The translations under genes were made by a program, and so were the position numbers. Positions 52,001 through 60,465 of a stretch of 64,000 bases of DNA are shown one piece after another. The DNA is taken from contig NZ_PDJE01000001.1 in assembly GCF_002563955.1 (NCBI RefSeq), forward strand, positions 2,604,001 through 2,668,000. The letters are read 5' to 3'. Source of the DNA: Paramicrobacterium agarici. Lineage in GTDB: Bacteria > Actinomycetota > Actinomycetes > Actinomycetales > Microbacteriaceae. The number at the start of each line of letters is the position of its first letter. Within the stretch, counting starts at the first letter, position 1. The notes beneath the pieces were generated by a model. That model ran no database searches and was not told the DNA's origin. It worked only from the letters and a program-made list of their open reading frames with translations.

Positions 52001-52184
52001 CGCGCTGAATGCGGTGCGCGATGAGTTCGACGAGCGTCGTCGTCTTGCCGCTTCCCGGTGCACCCGTGACCGCGCGATGCACGCCGGACGGTGCGGTGAC
52101 GACCGCTCGCTGAGATGCGTCGAGCTCCGCAGCATCCGGATGCCCGCCCTCAATCGCGGCGGCAGCGAAGGTCGTCTGAGTCAC
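49038..52184 (-). CDS. adnA: AdnA-like helicase-nuclease subunit
   Basis: 1048 residues. N-terminal ATPase with Walker A GAPGSGKTTTLVELIAHRI, VAVDDLQEFGPGMIRLLRAF (Walker B with Asp-Asp-Leu instead of DEYQD), STVHRGGSSIRGLV. The C-terminal nuclease has GTVIHAAMEKAG, SGIIDRVERLPDGRIVIVDLKTGR, and HAQLSAYQLA, the full PD-(D/E)xK set. Unlike AdnB, the helicase motifs are weak, as is known for AdnA, where the motor is secondary. Translationally coupled to adnB. Confidence 0.88.
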   Translation of the reverse strand: MTQTTFAAAAIEGGHPDAAELDASQRAVVTAPSGVHRAVTGAPGSGKTTTLVELIAHRIQRGDLAADGVLAIVPSRLAANRLRDRLALRVGVPTSGPLARTVNSAAFHIVQNATAAGTEPVRLLTGAEQDHILSEILAGHVHDESGPVWPETLGPEVRALQGFRTELRELMMRCVENGTSTDELRQLAHVHERPEWLAAASIIDEYGVVVDSYASVYRDSSELLAEAVQLVSEGAGIDGLQLVAVDDLQEFGPGMIRLLRAFASRGIDIVAFGDPDVAVSTFRGSDVGAIARLGERIGADVDVHTLSTVHRGGSSIRGLVRSVAEHIGAAGGVEHRRAEAARDEAGTVPPVVRIEATSPAGEYRQIARVLREHHLFRDIPWSRMIVVVRSGALVPAVSKALALAEVPTKTPVGALSIRDAYASRQLLDAAALAIGYAPATADLVESLAAGPICGLDTVAIRRLKRELRHEDIAGGGTSTPGELFVAAFAHTNGFASIDSASARRAGRFAASLDAARTLAESGGSIEEVLWTIWSSSGLAESWGSQALGSGLAADEANRHLDAVMALFTAAKRFVERNPENPASGFLNEVFSAEVPEDSLTPQSATDAVWVGTPNSVIGTEADIVVIAHAQDGTWPNPQIRGSLLYPQLLSSVLAGLPVETLDARADVLADELRMFALAISRAAQQIVVSATASDDEQPSVFFRFPAIAQAPVRDAAEGQHPFTLRGLTGRLRRIAAHGVRAGDRARAASALARLAEHDVDGAHPADWYGMLEPSTTSPLVDLNDDDARVRVSPSKLETFEKSPLVWFIDTMAASPSGVIAGMGTVIHAAMEKAGALAEPEQTDERLGVEALWADVAERWQELHFDAPWIGDAQKRRAREMVGALSEYLLDAKRSGNTVVSAEGRFEVEVGAVKLSGIIDRVERLPDGRIVIVDLKTGRTTPTKADIPTHAQLSAYQLALSHGAIEGALDAQSGGAALLFVSSGVQGRSYRVMVQDPHDDAARDEFAERLRAAGSGMASNTFPGAVDLAERDPASAFAYRIHLIAAVSE

Positions 52185-52314
52185 ACACTCACGCTATCGA
52201 AGGTCACCGACAGCGACAGCGACGTAAGTGTTCGCTGACGGCGGCATCAGACGGTCTTCGTGTGCCGTTCGGGTGTCGTAGTGTTGTGCGTACAGCAAGA
52301 GGAAAGGGACACAC

Positions 52315-52539
52315 GTGGACATCCGCATCGGCATCACCAACAGCCCCCGTGAGATCAACTTCTCGTCAGACAAGTCGATCGACGATGTCAAGAAGACGAT
52401 CGGCACGGCGCTCAGCGACAAGGCTCCATTCTTCGAGCTCGCCGACGACAAGGGCAACATCTTCGTGATCCCGACCGAGGGCGTCGCATACGTCGAACTC
52501 GGAAACGAAGAGTCCCGCCGCGTCGGCTTCGTCGCGTAG
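52315..52539 (+). CDS. DUF3107 family small protein
   Basis: 74 residues from ATG? The frame starts at GTG 52315 (MDIRIGITNSPREINFSSDK). The ending VPTEGVAYVELG-ESRRVGF is typical of this actinobacterial family. Function unknown. GAGGAAAGG precedes at good distance. Divergent from adnA. Confidence 0.85.
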   Translation: MDIRIGITNSPREINFSSDKSIDDVKKTIGTALSDKAPFFELADDKGNIFVIPTEGVAYVELGNEESRRVGFVA

Positions 52540-52550
52540 GCTTCTGCCCC

Positions 52551-52838
52551 ATGGAACTGCTCTTCGTCATGCTCTTCGGCATCGCCGCCGGACTCGCCGC
52601 CCGATACGCGCTCCCGTGGCGTCTGCAGCACGGCAGCATGCTCGTTCCCGCCATCGGCACCATCTCTGCCGCTGTCGTGTGGCTCGCGCTGACATGGCTG
52701 GGCTGGGCGTGGGACGGCGGCTGGATCTGGGTCGTCTCGATCGCCGCGAGCGTCGTCGTCTCGGTCGGTCTCGACCTTCTCATCGGCACCATGCGCAATG
52801 CGAAGGATGCCGCGATGCTGACGTCCCTCGGGGCATAG
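52551..52838 (+). CDS. Small membrane protein of unknown function
   Basis: 95 residues from ATG 52551, 11 bases after the DUF3107 stop. Three hydrophobic helices (ELLFVMLFGIAAGLAARYAL, SMLVPAIGTISAAVVWLAL, WIWVVSIAASVVVSVGL) and a short polar C-terminus (GTMRNAKDAAMLTSLGA). No family motif recognised. Likely co-transcribed with the DUF3107 gene. Confidence 0.7.
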   Translation: MELLFVMLFGIAAGLAARYALPWRLQHGSMLVPAIGTISAAVVWLALTWLGWAWDGGWIWVVSIAASVVVSVGLDLLIGTMRNAKDAAMLTSLGA

Positions 52839-52868
52839 CCGTTCCGAGCACCACCTGCAGCGTCGGGA

Positions 52869-53576
52869 CTACGCCGTCAGTCCGAGCGAGTCCATGCGGC
52901 GCGTGTGAGCGGCGATGAGCTCGGTGAACACCGGCTCGACCCGCTCTTCCGTGACGCCGTTCTCGACGGGAACCACGGTGTGCGCGAGCAGCAGAGTGTC
53001 GCCGACGAGCCGCCGGCCCCACAACGCGAGCATCGACGCGATGCCCGGGCTGGTTTGAATGCTGGCCTGCAGATACTGTCGCAGCACGTCGCGTCGATTG
53101 TCTTCAGCGAGAATCGCCGTCACGCGCTTCGAGATGTCGGAAGGAAGGCTCGACGCCAGGCCCAGGAACAGGTCGTCGAGGATGCCCGCTGTCACGTAAA
53201 CCGAGAGCACGCGCTGCTCGAGGGTTCCTCCCGCCGTCTGCTCGCGGAACCGCGCAACGGCGTCCTTCGGCTGTGCCATCGCTGATGTCGGGTCTTCTTC
53301 GCGCCGCCGGATCTCATCGCTGAGCGCTGTGTGCTTGCGCAGCGCTACCGCTGCAGCCTCGGCGACGCCTGGCGAGAAGACGAGGTCGTCCATCGACGCA
53401 CTCACCGTCGACAGCATCTCGAAGACGCTCAGCTGCAGGAACGCGGCCTGCCCGAGATACGTGCTCGTGTCGGGGTGCAGGTCGGTGAACTCGACGCGAA
53501 CGGCCGACGATTCGCCCCGTCCGCGCAGGCGCGGAAGCTCTGACGGCGAGCGTCGTCTCTTGAACCCGAATTGCAC
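52869..53576 (-). CDS. Ferritin-like-fold protein
   Basis: 235 residues. After a basic start (MQFGFKRRR) comes a helical domain: YLGQAAFLQLSVFEMLSTVSASMD, VAEAAAVALRKHTALSDEI, and VYVTAGILDDLFLGLASSLPSDI. This matches the actinobacterial ferritin-like/MiaE-like group in this position before a DEAD-box gene. Clear di-iron E-x-x-H pairs are not evident by eye, so enzymatic activity is uncertain. Divergent from the helicase. Confidence 0.65.
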   Translation of the reverse strand: MQFGFKRRRSPSELPRLRGRGESSAVRVEFTDLHPDTSTYLGQAAFLQLSVFEMLSTVSASMDDLVFSPGVAEAAAVALRKHTALSDEIRRREEDPTSAMAQPKDAVARFREQTAGGTLEQRVLSVYVTAGILDDLFLGLASSLPSDISKRVTAILAEDNRRDVLRQYLQASIQTSPGIASMLALWGRRLVGDTLLLAHTVVPVENGVTEERVEPVFTELIAAHTRRMDSLGLTA

Positions 53577-53706
53577 TCGCCCAGCTTACGTGATGGTCAC
53601 TGAGCTAAGCTCGTCATGAGCCCGGCATCGGATCGGCTCGCTACGCCCTACGTGAACGAAAGCAGGCGTAGACCATTTTCGGCACGGACAAGGCAGCAAT
53701 CACCTC

Positions 53707-55119
53707 GTGACATTTTCAGAACTCGGCGTCGACAACGACATGGCCGATGCGCTCGCGCGCAAGAACATCGTCGACCCCTTCCCCATTCAAGAACAGACGA
53801 TTCCGCTCGCCCTCACAGGGCAGGACATCATTGGGCAGGCGAAGACCGGAACAGGAAAGACCCTCGGCTTCGGACTCCCTCTGCTTCAGCGCATCGGCGC
53901 GCAGCCAGAGCCGGGAGTGAAGGCGCTCATCGTCGTGCCCACTCGCGAGCTGGCCACGCAGGTGGCAGAAGACCTGCAGGTCGCCGCCTCGAACCGCGAC
54001 GTCGAGGTCGCACTTATCTACGGTGGCAAGTCGTACGACGGTCAGATCGAGCAGCTGAAGAATGGCGCCCAGGTCGTCGTCGGCACCCCAGGTCGACTCA
54101 TCGACCTCATGAACAAGCGCATCCTGTCACTCTCGGGCGTTCGCGAGATGGTTCTCGACGAAGCAGACAAGATGCTGGATCTCGGCTTCCTCGCCGACAT
54201 CGAGAAGCTCTTCTCCGTCGCCCCGACGACGAGGCACACCATGCTGTTCTCGGCGACGATGCCCGCTCCGATCGTCGCGCTCGCACGACGGTTCATGACG
54301 CGCCCCATTCACGTCAGGGCGGCCGCTCCTGACGAGGGCGTCACGCAGGCGAACATCAAGCACTTGATCTACCGTGCGCACGCCCTCGACAAAGACGAGA
54401 CGATCGCGCGAATTCTGCAGGCGAACGGCCGCGGAAAGACGATCATCTTCATGCGCACAAAGCGCGCCGCAGCCAAGCTCATGGAAGAACTGCGCGATCG
54501 CGGCTTTCCCGCCGTCGCCGTGCACGGTGACCTCAATCAAGAGCAGCGCGAGCGCGCCATGAAGGCGTTCAAGTCGGGCAAGAAAGACATCATGATCGCG
54601 ACGGATGTCGCTGCGCGCGGCATCGACGTGACCGACGTCACTCACGTGATCAATCACACGATCCCCGACGACCACGAGACCTACCTGCACCGTGCAGGAC
54701 GCACGGGCCGCGCCGGAAAGACGGGAATCGCCGTCACGTTCGTCGACTGGGCCGACATGCACAAGTGGACGCTCATCAACCGAACGCTCGAGCTCAATCA
54801 GACCGAGCCGGTCGAGACGTACTCGTCGAGCCCGCATCTGTACACGGACCTCGACATTCCCGAGGGCACGAAGGGGCGCATCGCTCAGAAGAGCCCTGAG
54901 ATCGCGCCGAGCGAACGGTCGTCGAGCGGTGAGCCCCGCAAGCGCAAGCGCAGCCGTACGCGTCGTCGCTCCGGCCAGGGTTCCGAGCAGAAGTCCGCTC
55001 CGCGCTCCGAACCGAGCGAGGCATCGGGAGTCCACGACGGACGCGGCCCCGAGCACAAAGACGGGAACAGCGCACCCCGCAGGCGCCGTCGCCGCTCGGC
55101 ACCTCGGCCGACGGAGTAG
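53707..55119 (+). CDS. DEAD-box RNA helicase (RhlE/CsdA-like)
   Basis: 470 residues from GTG 53707. Q-motif (FPIQEQTIPLAL), Walker A AKTGTGKT, PTRELATQV, DEAD in MVLDEADKML, SAT in LFSATMP, and HRAGRTGRAGKTG. The C-terminal 80 residues are rich in Arg, Lys and Ser (RKRKRSRTRRRSG), a common RNA-binding tail. It should unwind structured RNA, e.g. in ribosome assembly or mRNA turnover. Ends 18 bases from the convergent PHP gene. Confidence 0.93.
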   Translation: MTFSELGVDNDMADALARKNIVDPFPIQEQTIPLALTGQDIIGQAKTGTGKTLGFGLPLLQRIGAQPEPGVKALIVVPTRELATQVAEDLQVAASNRDVEVALIYGGKSYDGQIEQLKNGAQVVVGTPGRLIDLMNKRILSLSGVREMVLDEADKMLDLGFLADIEKLFSVAPTTRHTMLFSATMPAPIVALARRFMTRPIHVRAAAPDEGVTQANIKHLIYRAHALDKDETIARILQANGRGKTIIFMRTKRAAAKLMEELRDRGFPAVAVHGDLNQEQRERAMKAFKSGKKDIMIATDVAARGIDVTDVTHVINHTIPDDHETYLHRAGRTGRAGKTGIAVTFVDWADMHKWTLINRTLELNQTEPVETYSSSPHLYTDLDIPEGTKGRIAQKSPEIAPSERSSSGEPRKRKRSRTRRRSGQGSEQKSAPRSEPSEASGVHDGRGPEHKDGNSAPRRRRRRSAPRPTE

Positions 55120-55136
55120 CCCCGCTCGTCGAGTCG

Positions 55137-56000
55137 CTACGCGCCGACGGGCGACCAGCCGTCAGCCTCGGCGATGATCCTCCGCACAACGGCTGGGTCC
55201 GTGGTGTTCTCGCCGAGAACGTTCGGCTTTCCCGCGCCGTGGTAATCGCTCGACCCTGTCGCGACGAGCCCGTACCGCTCGGCGTAGAGCCGCAGCATCC
55301 GCTTGCCCTCTGCCGTGTTCTCGCGGTGGTCGATCTCGAGTCCGAACAGCCCGGCGTCGACGAGTTCCCGAATGTAGCCTTCCGTGAGCATTCTGCTTCG
55401 GCCCGCCGTCGCGGGGTGCGCGAGCACGGGAACACCGCCCGCCGCGCGTACGAGAGCGACGGCTGTGAGCGGATCGGGAGCGTAGTGCGGAAACACGTAG
55501 CCTCGCGAGGGGTGAAGGATGCTGTCGAACGCCGCTGTGCGGTCGGCGACGATTCCGCGCGCCACGAGCGCGTCGGCGATGTGCGGCCGGCCAACGGTCG
55601 CGCCATCACGCGCCTGCTCACGCACGTCGGCCCACGTGATGTCGAAGTCCGCCGCGAGATTCTCGACGATGCGCTCAGCCCGCGTGAGCCGTGACTCCCT
55701 GATGCGCGCGGTCTCGTCGACCAGCGAACGGTTCGCCGGGTCAATGAGATACGCCAGGAGATGCACGCTTCGGTGGCCATAGCGCGTGCTGAACTCCATG
55801 CCGGGGATCAGCGTCAATTCTGTCTCGCGCGCCGCGTCGCTGGCTTCCTCCCACCCCGCGACCGAATCATGGTCGGTGAGCGCGAGGGCTCCGAGTCCCG
55901 CCCGCGCGGCCTCCTCGACGAGCTCGCGAGGACTCTGCGTGCCGTCGGAGACCGCCGAGTGCGCGTGGAGGTCCGCTGGTCCGGCAATCACACGAGTCAT
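55137..56000 (-). CDS. PHP-domain phosphoesterase (RNase AM/TrpH-like)
   Basis: 287 residues. PHP metal motifs: DLHAHSAVSDG near the start, ALTDHDSVAGW, IPGMEFSTRYGHRSVHLLAY, VLAHPATAG, GLEIDHREN, and GSSDYHGAGKPNVLG at the end. These are full metal ligand sets of the family that acts as 5'-3' RNase or nucleotide phosphatase. Single gene. Confidence 0.9.
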   Translation of the reverse strand: MTRVIAGPADLHAHSAVSDGTQSPRELVEEAARAGLGALALTDHDSVAGWEEASDAARETELTLIPGMEFSTRYGHRSVHLLAYLIDPANRSLVDETARIRESRLTRAERIVENLAADFDITWADVREQARDGATVGRPHIADALVARGIVADRTAAFDSILHPSRGYVFPHYAPDPLTAVALVRAAGGVPVLAHPATAGRSRMLTEGYIRELVDAGLFGLEIDHRENTAEGKRMLRLYAERYGLVATGSSDYHGAGKPNVLGENTTDPAVVRRIIAEADGWSPVGA

Positions 56001-56062
56001 AGGGGAATCCTACGGTCGTTGCGCGGCGTTCTCTCAGTGGCAGCTCGGTAGTGTGTGCCGCG

Positions 56063-57085
56063 ATGGGGAAGTTTCTGGGCGCAATCGTGACTCTCGCGGT
56101 GCTCGTAGCGCTGATCATTCTTGCGTGGCCTCAGGCTGCGGGTCTCGAGACCACGTGGATCGTCGCACAGGCCGTTGCCCTGAGGACCGTGCTCGCGGTC
56201 GGCGCAGCAGCGCTGGCGCTCGTGCTGCTCGTGCTCTGCTTCGTCAAGCCGATCCGCGGTTTCGCCGGTTCGCTTGCCGCTCTGCTGCTGATCTTCGCCG
56301 TCGCCGTCGCGGGCATCGCCGCCGTGCGCGGAATCGGCGTCAACACGACAGCCAGCAGCAGGCCCGATGACGTCACCGTGCTCACGTGGAATACGCTCGG
56401 CGATGAGCCTGGAGCCGACGCCATCGCCGACCTGGCCGTCGAATCCGGCGCCGACATCGTGACGCTGCCCGAGACGACGAAGCAGGCGGGAATCGACATC
56501 GCTGTAGCCATGCGCGAGGCCGGGCAGCCGATGTGGGTTCACACTGTGGCGTTTGACGATGTGGCGAAGGCCCGCTCGACAACCGTGCTCGTGAGCCCGG
56601 AGCTGGGCGACTACCGGCAGGTCTCGTCGAGCGCGGAGCGTTCGGACAACACGGCTGTGCTCCCCTCCGTCGTGCTCGAGCCCGTGAACGACACCGGACC
56701 ACGGATCGTCGCCGTTCATGCCGTGGCGCCGACCCAGACGCAGATGGACAACTGGCGCGCTGACCTGGCATGGCTCGCCGATCAGTGCTCGGGCGACAAC
56801 GTCATCATGGCGGGCGACTTCAACGCGACGATCGACCACATGGCGGCGCTCGGCGTCGACGGTGCAGACCTCGGGCGATGCACAGATGCCGCGACGCTCG
56901 CCGGTGCGGGGTCTGTCGGCACCTGGTCGACGGCGTGGCCCGCGCTGTTCGGTGCTCCCATCGATCACGTCATGGTCACGAACGCGTGGAAGGTCTCGGG
57001 TTTCCGCGTCGCCACCGACCACGACGCCTCCGGCAGCGACCACCGCCCCGTGATCGCGCACTTACGGCCGATGACAGCATCCTGA
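56063..57085 (+). CDS. Membrane-anchored endonuclease/exonuclease/phosphatase family protein
   Basis: 340 residues from ATG 56063 (GTG 56051 is possible). Three N-terminal hydrophobic helices (about 5-90), then an EEP domain: LTWNTLGDEPGADAIADL, IVTLPETTKQ with the catalytic Glu, IVAVHAVAPTQTQ, VIMAGDFNATIDHM, and SGSDHRPVIAHL. The active site faces the outside. Substrate could be nucleic acid or lipid phosphate. Gene stands alone before pepP. Confidence 0.85.
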   Translation: MGKFLGAIVTLAVLVALIILAWPQAAGLETTWIVAQAVALRTVLAVGAAALALVLLVLCFVKPIRGFAGSLAALLLIFAVAVAGIAAVRGIGVNTTASSRPDDVTVLTWNTLGDEPGADAIADLAVESGADIVTLPETTKQAGIDIAVAMREAGQPMWVHTVAFDDVAKARSTTVLVSPELGDYRQVSSSAERSDNTAVLPSVVLEPVNDTGPRIVAVHAVAPTQTQMDNWRADLAWLADQCSGDNVIMAGDFNATIDHMAALGVDGADLGRCTDAATLAGAGSVGTWSTAWPALFGAPIDHVMVTNAWKVSGFRVATDHDASGSDHRPVIAHLRPMTAS

Positions 57086-57124
57086 TCGAGCCGATCTCCA
57101 GGCGGACGGTGAGACAATACCGAC

Positions 57125-58540
57125 ATGGATACCTCCACGTCACACTCTGCTCAACCCACCGCCACACGCGAAGAGGTAACGGGCACGGCGAACCGTTCGA
57201 CGACGCCGTCGAGCACCGCCTTTCAGGACTACATCGGCTCCAAGTGGGCCGAGCGGGCCGACCAGCTTCCGCCCGCGCGCGAGTCCGCCCCCTACGCGCG
57301 TCGACGCCGGGACCGCGTCTCTGAGCGGTTCGCCGGCCGCCGCGTCGTCGTTCGGGCCGGCTCGCTCGCCGTTCGCTCGAATGACACGGACTTTCCCTTT
57401 CGCGCGCACTCTGCCTTCTCGCACCTCACCGGGTGGGGATCCGACGCCGAACCGGACTCCGTGCTCGTCTTCGAGCCAACCGCGTCTGGTCACGACGTGA
57501 CGCTGTACTTCCGCGAGCGCGCCGATCGCACGTCGAGCGAGTTCTACGCGAACCCCGCGATCGGAGAGTTCTGGATCGGCCCGCGCCCGTCACTGGCTCA
57601 AGTCGCCGCCGATCTCGACATCGCCACGGCGCACATTGACGAGCTCACGACAACCGACGACGACGTCACGCTCGACTCGAGTGAGCTCGCGGAGTTTCTC
57701 TCGGAGCTTCGCCTCGTCAAGGACGACTACGAGGTCGCGCAGCTGCAGGCAGCCGTCGACGCGACGGCGCGCGGCTTCGACGACGTCATCGCCGATTTTC
57801 CGCGCATCGTGCGTGAGCCCCGCGGCGAACGTGCCGTCGAGGGAGCCTTCTACACGCGAGCGCGTCTCGACGGAAACGCCGTCGGCTACGACACGATCGC
57901 CGCTTCCGGTCCGCACGCGTGCGTGCTGCACTGGACGCGCAACGACGGCCCCGTCGTGCCGGGAGATCTGATGCTGATGGACGCCGGCGTCGAACTCGAC
58001 AGTCTGTATACCGCAGACATCACACGGACGCTGCCCGTCAGCGGGACGTTCACAGACGTGCAGCGTCGCGTGTATGAGGCCGTACGCGAAGCCGCTGATG
58101 CCGCGCTCGCCATCGTCCGACCCGGAATCGTCTTCCGAGACGTGCACGCCGAGGCCATGCGGGTGATCGCGGAGAAGACCGCCGAATGGGGGCTCCTTCC
58201 CGGCTCGGCCGAAGAGTCGCTTCGCCCCGAGAACCAGTTTCACCGCCGCTACATGGTGCACGGCACAAGCCACCACCTGGGACTCGACGTGCACGACTGC
58301 GCACAGGCGCGCCGCGAGATGTACCACGACGGCGAAGTGGCCGAAGGCATGGTCTTCACCATCGAGCCCGGCCTGTACTTCCAGCCGGACGACCTCACCG
58401 TTCCCGAGGAGCTGCGCGGCATCGGCGTTCGCATCGAAGACGACATCCTCGTCACGGCGGACGGCGCAGTGAACCTGTCGTCTGCGATCCCCCGCACCGC
58501 AGATGAGGTCGAGGCCTGGATCGCGCGCCAGACAGCGTAG
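57125..58540 (+). CDS. pepP: Xaa-Pro aminopeptidase (M24B family)
   Basis: 471 residues from ATG 57125. N-terminal creatinase-like domain, then the pita-bread metal site: DAGVELDSLYTADITRTLPVSG, MVHGTSHHLGLDVHD, FTIEPGLYFQ, and GVRIEDDILVT. All five metal ligands appear present. It removes N-terminal residues before proline. Followed by a hairpin terminator at 58553-58587. Confidence 0.93.
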   Translation: MDTSTSHSAQPTATREEVTGTANRSTTPSSTAFQDYIGSKWAERADQLPPARESAPYARRRRDRVSERFAGRRVVVRAGSLAVRSNDTDFPFRAHSAFSHLTGWGSDAEPDSVLVFEPTASGHDVTLYFRERADRTSSEFYANPAIGEFWIGPRPSLAQVAADLDIATAHIDELTTTDDDVTLDSSELAEFLSELRLVKDDYEVAQLQAAVDATARGFDDVIADFPRIVREPRGERAVEGAFYTRARLDGNAVGYDTIAASGPHACVLHWTRNDGPVVPGDLMLMDAGVELDSLYTADITRTLPVSGTFTDVQRRVYEAVREAADAALAIVRPGIVFRDVHAEAMRVIAEKTAEWGLLPGSAEESLRPENQFHRRYMVHGTSHHLGLDVHDCAQARREMYHDGEVAEGMVFTIEPGLYFQPDDLTVPEELRGIGVRIEDDILVTADGAVNLSSAIPRTADEVEAWIARQTA

Positions 58541-58552
58541 AAACGCGAGAGA

Positions 58553-58587
58553 GTGGATGCTGCCGGACACGGCCCGGCAGCATCCAC
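58553..58587. terminator. Bidirectional hairpin between pepP and the stress-protein gene
   Basis: A perfect 14-bp stem, GTGGATGCTGCCGG / CCGGCAGCATCCAC, with a seven-base loop, between convergent genes. Both arms carry the GGATGCTGCCGG sequence also found in the arms of the hairpin at 35521-35567. Confidence 0.85.
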
Positions 58588-58616
58588 CCGCTTAACCGAT
58601 GAGTCTCGAGACGCTG

Positions 58617-59111
58617 CTACAGCGGCGGCTGTTCGACGCCGAGCTCGTGACGCGCCTTGTTCGCCAGCTCGGGGTCGACGATGACCGAATATGAGCTCGC
58701 GACGATCTGCGCGACCGAGCTGAAATCGCGACGCTTGCGGTTGATCGCATAGTTGAACATGGTGAAGACCATGCCGAAGGCCGCGCCGATCAGCACGGCG
58801 GCGCCGACGAACACGAGGTCGGACTGCGGGTTGATCAGAATGAGCAGGAGGCCGAAGAACAGTCCGAGCCACGCCCCGCTCAGCGCACCAGACGCCGCGG
58901 CTCGCCCGTAGCTGAGCTTTCCGGTGATGCGCTCGACGCTCGTGAGCCCATTGCCGATGATCGACACCTTCTTCACGGGAAACTCCGCAGCGGCAAGCTT
59001 GTCGACCGCGCGCTGCGCCTCGGGGTACGTTTCGAACGAGGCAACGGTGTCTCCGTGCGGAATGCCCTGGAACGACATGCGGCCACGTCCCGACGACTGC
59101 TGATAACTCAC
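58617..59111 (-). CDS. General stress protein (GSP17M/YflT-like) with membrane segments
   Basis: 164 residues from GTG 59111; ATG 59078 (MSFQGIPHGD) is an alternative, neither with a strong ribosome site. The first part (DTVASFETYPEAQRAVDKLAAAEFPVKKVSIIGNGL) is the GSP17M-type domain. Two hydrophobic glycine-rich helices follow (GALSGAWLGLFFGLLLILI, VGAAVLIGAAFGMVFTM). The family is tied to general stress; molecular role unknown. Convergent with pepP across the hairpin. Confidence 0.75.
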   Translation of the reverse strand: MSYQQSSGRGRMSFQGIPHGDTVASFETYPEAQRAVDKLAAAEFPVKKVSIIGNGLTSVERITGKLSYGRAAASGALSGAWLGLFFGLLLILINPQSDLVFVGAAVLIGAAFGMVFTMFNYAINRKRRDFSSVAQIVASSYSVIVDPELANKARHELGVEQPPL

Positions 59112-59187
59112 GGTGTCATTGTCCCATGCTTGTCTGAGCACGCGCGCGACGCGAGCACAGACGGTGCAAGCGGTCTAAGTTAGTGGT

Positions 59188-60465
59188 GTGAGCACCACGA
59201 GAGTCTTCGTCGCCCGCCTCGCGGGCTGCACCGTCTTCGACCCGGCGGGCGACCGGGTCGGAAAGGTCCGTGACGTCCTCGTTGTCAATCGCACGAACGA
59301 TCCGCCGCGCGTTGTCGGGCTGATCGTCGAGATCCCCGGCAAGCGGCGCGTGTTCGTGCCGATCGGCCGCGTCACATCGATCGGCCCTGGGCAGGTCATC
59401 ACGACCGGCCTCATCAACGTGCGGCGCTTTGAGCAGCGTGGAGGCGAGGTGCGTGTGATCGCCGAGATACTCGGCCGCAAGATCGACTTCGTCGATGGTT
59501 CGGGTGAAGCGACGATCGAAGATGTCGCCATCGATGAGAAGCGCCAGGGCGCGTGGAACGTCAGCCAGTACTTCGTGCGCAGACCGAAAGTCTCCGGATC
59601 GCTCTTCGCCAAGGGGCCGACGGCCTTCGCGACGTGGCGCGAGATTCGCGAGAAGATCTCGAACGAGGCGCAGTCCGCCGAGCACCTGGTGGCGAGCCTC
59701 AGCGACCTCAAGCCGGCCGACCTGGCGAACACGATTCTCGAGCTGCCGCATGAGCGCATGCTCGAGGTGGCCGCCGAGCTGCCCGACAGTCGGCTCGCTG
59801 ACGCCCTCGAAGAGATGCAGGTCGACGACCAGGTGGCCCTTCTCGCCCGCATCGACGACGATCGCGCAGCATCCGTTCTCGATCAGATGCAGCCAGACGA
59901 CGCCGCCGACCTCGTGGCGCAGCTGCCCGACGATCGCCAAGAGCGGCTTCTGGGACTGATGGAGCCCGAAGAGGCAGAAGACGTGCGGATGCTGCTCGAG
60001 TACGAGCCCGACACCGCCGGCGGTCTCATGACGACGGAACCGGTCATTCTGACCGCCGACTCCACGGTTGCTGAGGGACTCGCGCTCATTCGCAAGGCTG
60101 ACCTGCCGCCAGCGCTCGGAGCCGCGCTGTGCATCACGCTGCCACCGTACGAACCGCCGACGGGGCGGTTCCTCGGAATGGTTCACTACCAGAGGATGCT
60201 GCGGCATCCGCCGCACGAGAGACTCGGCGCGATTCTCGATCAGAGCATCGAGCCCGTGAGCGCACAGGCGACAGCGGCTGAGGTGACGCGCATTCTGGCG
60301 AGCTACGATCTGGTATCCGTTCCGGTCGTCGACGACGCCGACAGACTTGTCGGGGTGGTGACCGTTGACGACATCCTCGACTATCTGCTGCCCGACGATT
60401 GGCGCAGCCAAGACGAAGACGAACCCGTGAGGGACGAGACCGTGAGGAGGTCGTCGAATGGCTAG
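59188..60465 (+). CDS. PRC-barrel/MgtE_N/CBS-domain protein without a channel domain
   Basis: 425 residues from GTG 59188. N-terminal PRC-barrel-like region (VFDPAGDRVGKVRDVLV), an MgtE N-domain with the repeated pattern LPDSRLADALEEMQVDDQVALLARI and MEPEEAEDVRMLLEYEPDTAGGLMTTE, and two CBS motifs (about 270-410). The transmembrane magnesium channel of MgtE is absent. Such soluble forms may sense Mg2+ or nucleotides for a partner. The next gene overlaps by 8 nt. Confidence 0.88.
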   Translation: MSTTRVFVARLAGCTVFDPAGDRVGKVRDVLVVNRTNDPPRVVGLIVEIPGKRRVFVPIGRVTSIGPGQVITTGLINVRRFEQRGGEVRVIAEILGRKIDFVDGSGEATIEDVAIDEKRQGAWNVSQYFVRRPKVSGSLFAKGPTAFATWREIREKISNEAQSAEHLVASLSDLKPADLANTILELPHERMLEVAAELPDSRLADALEEMQVDDQVALLARIDDDRAASVLDQMQPDDAADLVAQLPDDRQERLLGLMEPEEAEDVRMLLEYEPDTAGGLMTTEPVILTADSTVAEGLALIRKADLPPALGAALCITLPPYEPPTGRFLGMVHYQRMLRHPPHERLGAILDQSIEPVSAQATAAEVTRILASYDLVSVPVVDDADRLVGVVTVDDILDYLLPDDWRSQDEDEPVRDETVRRSSNG

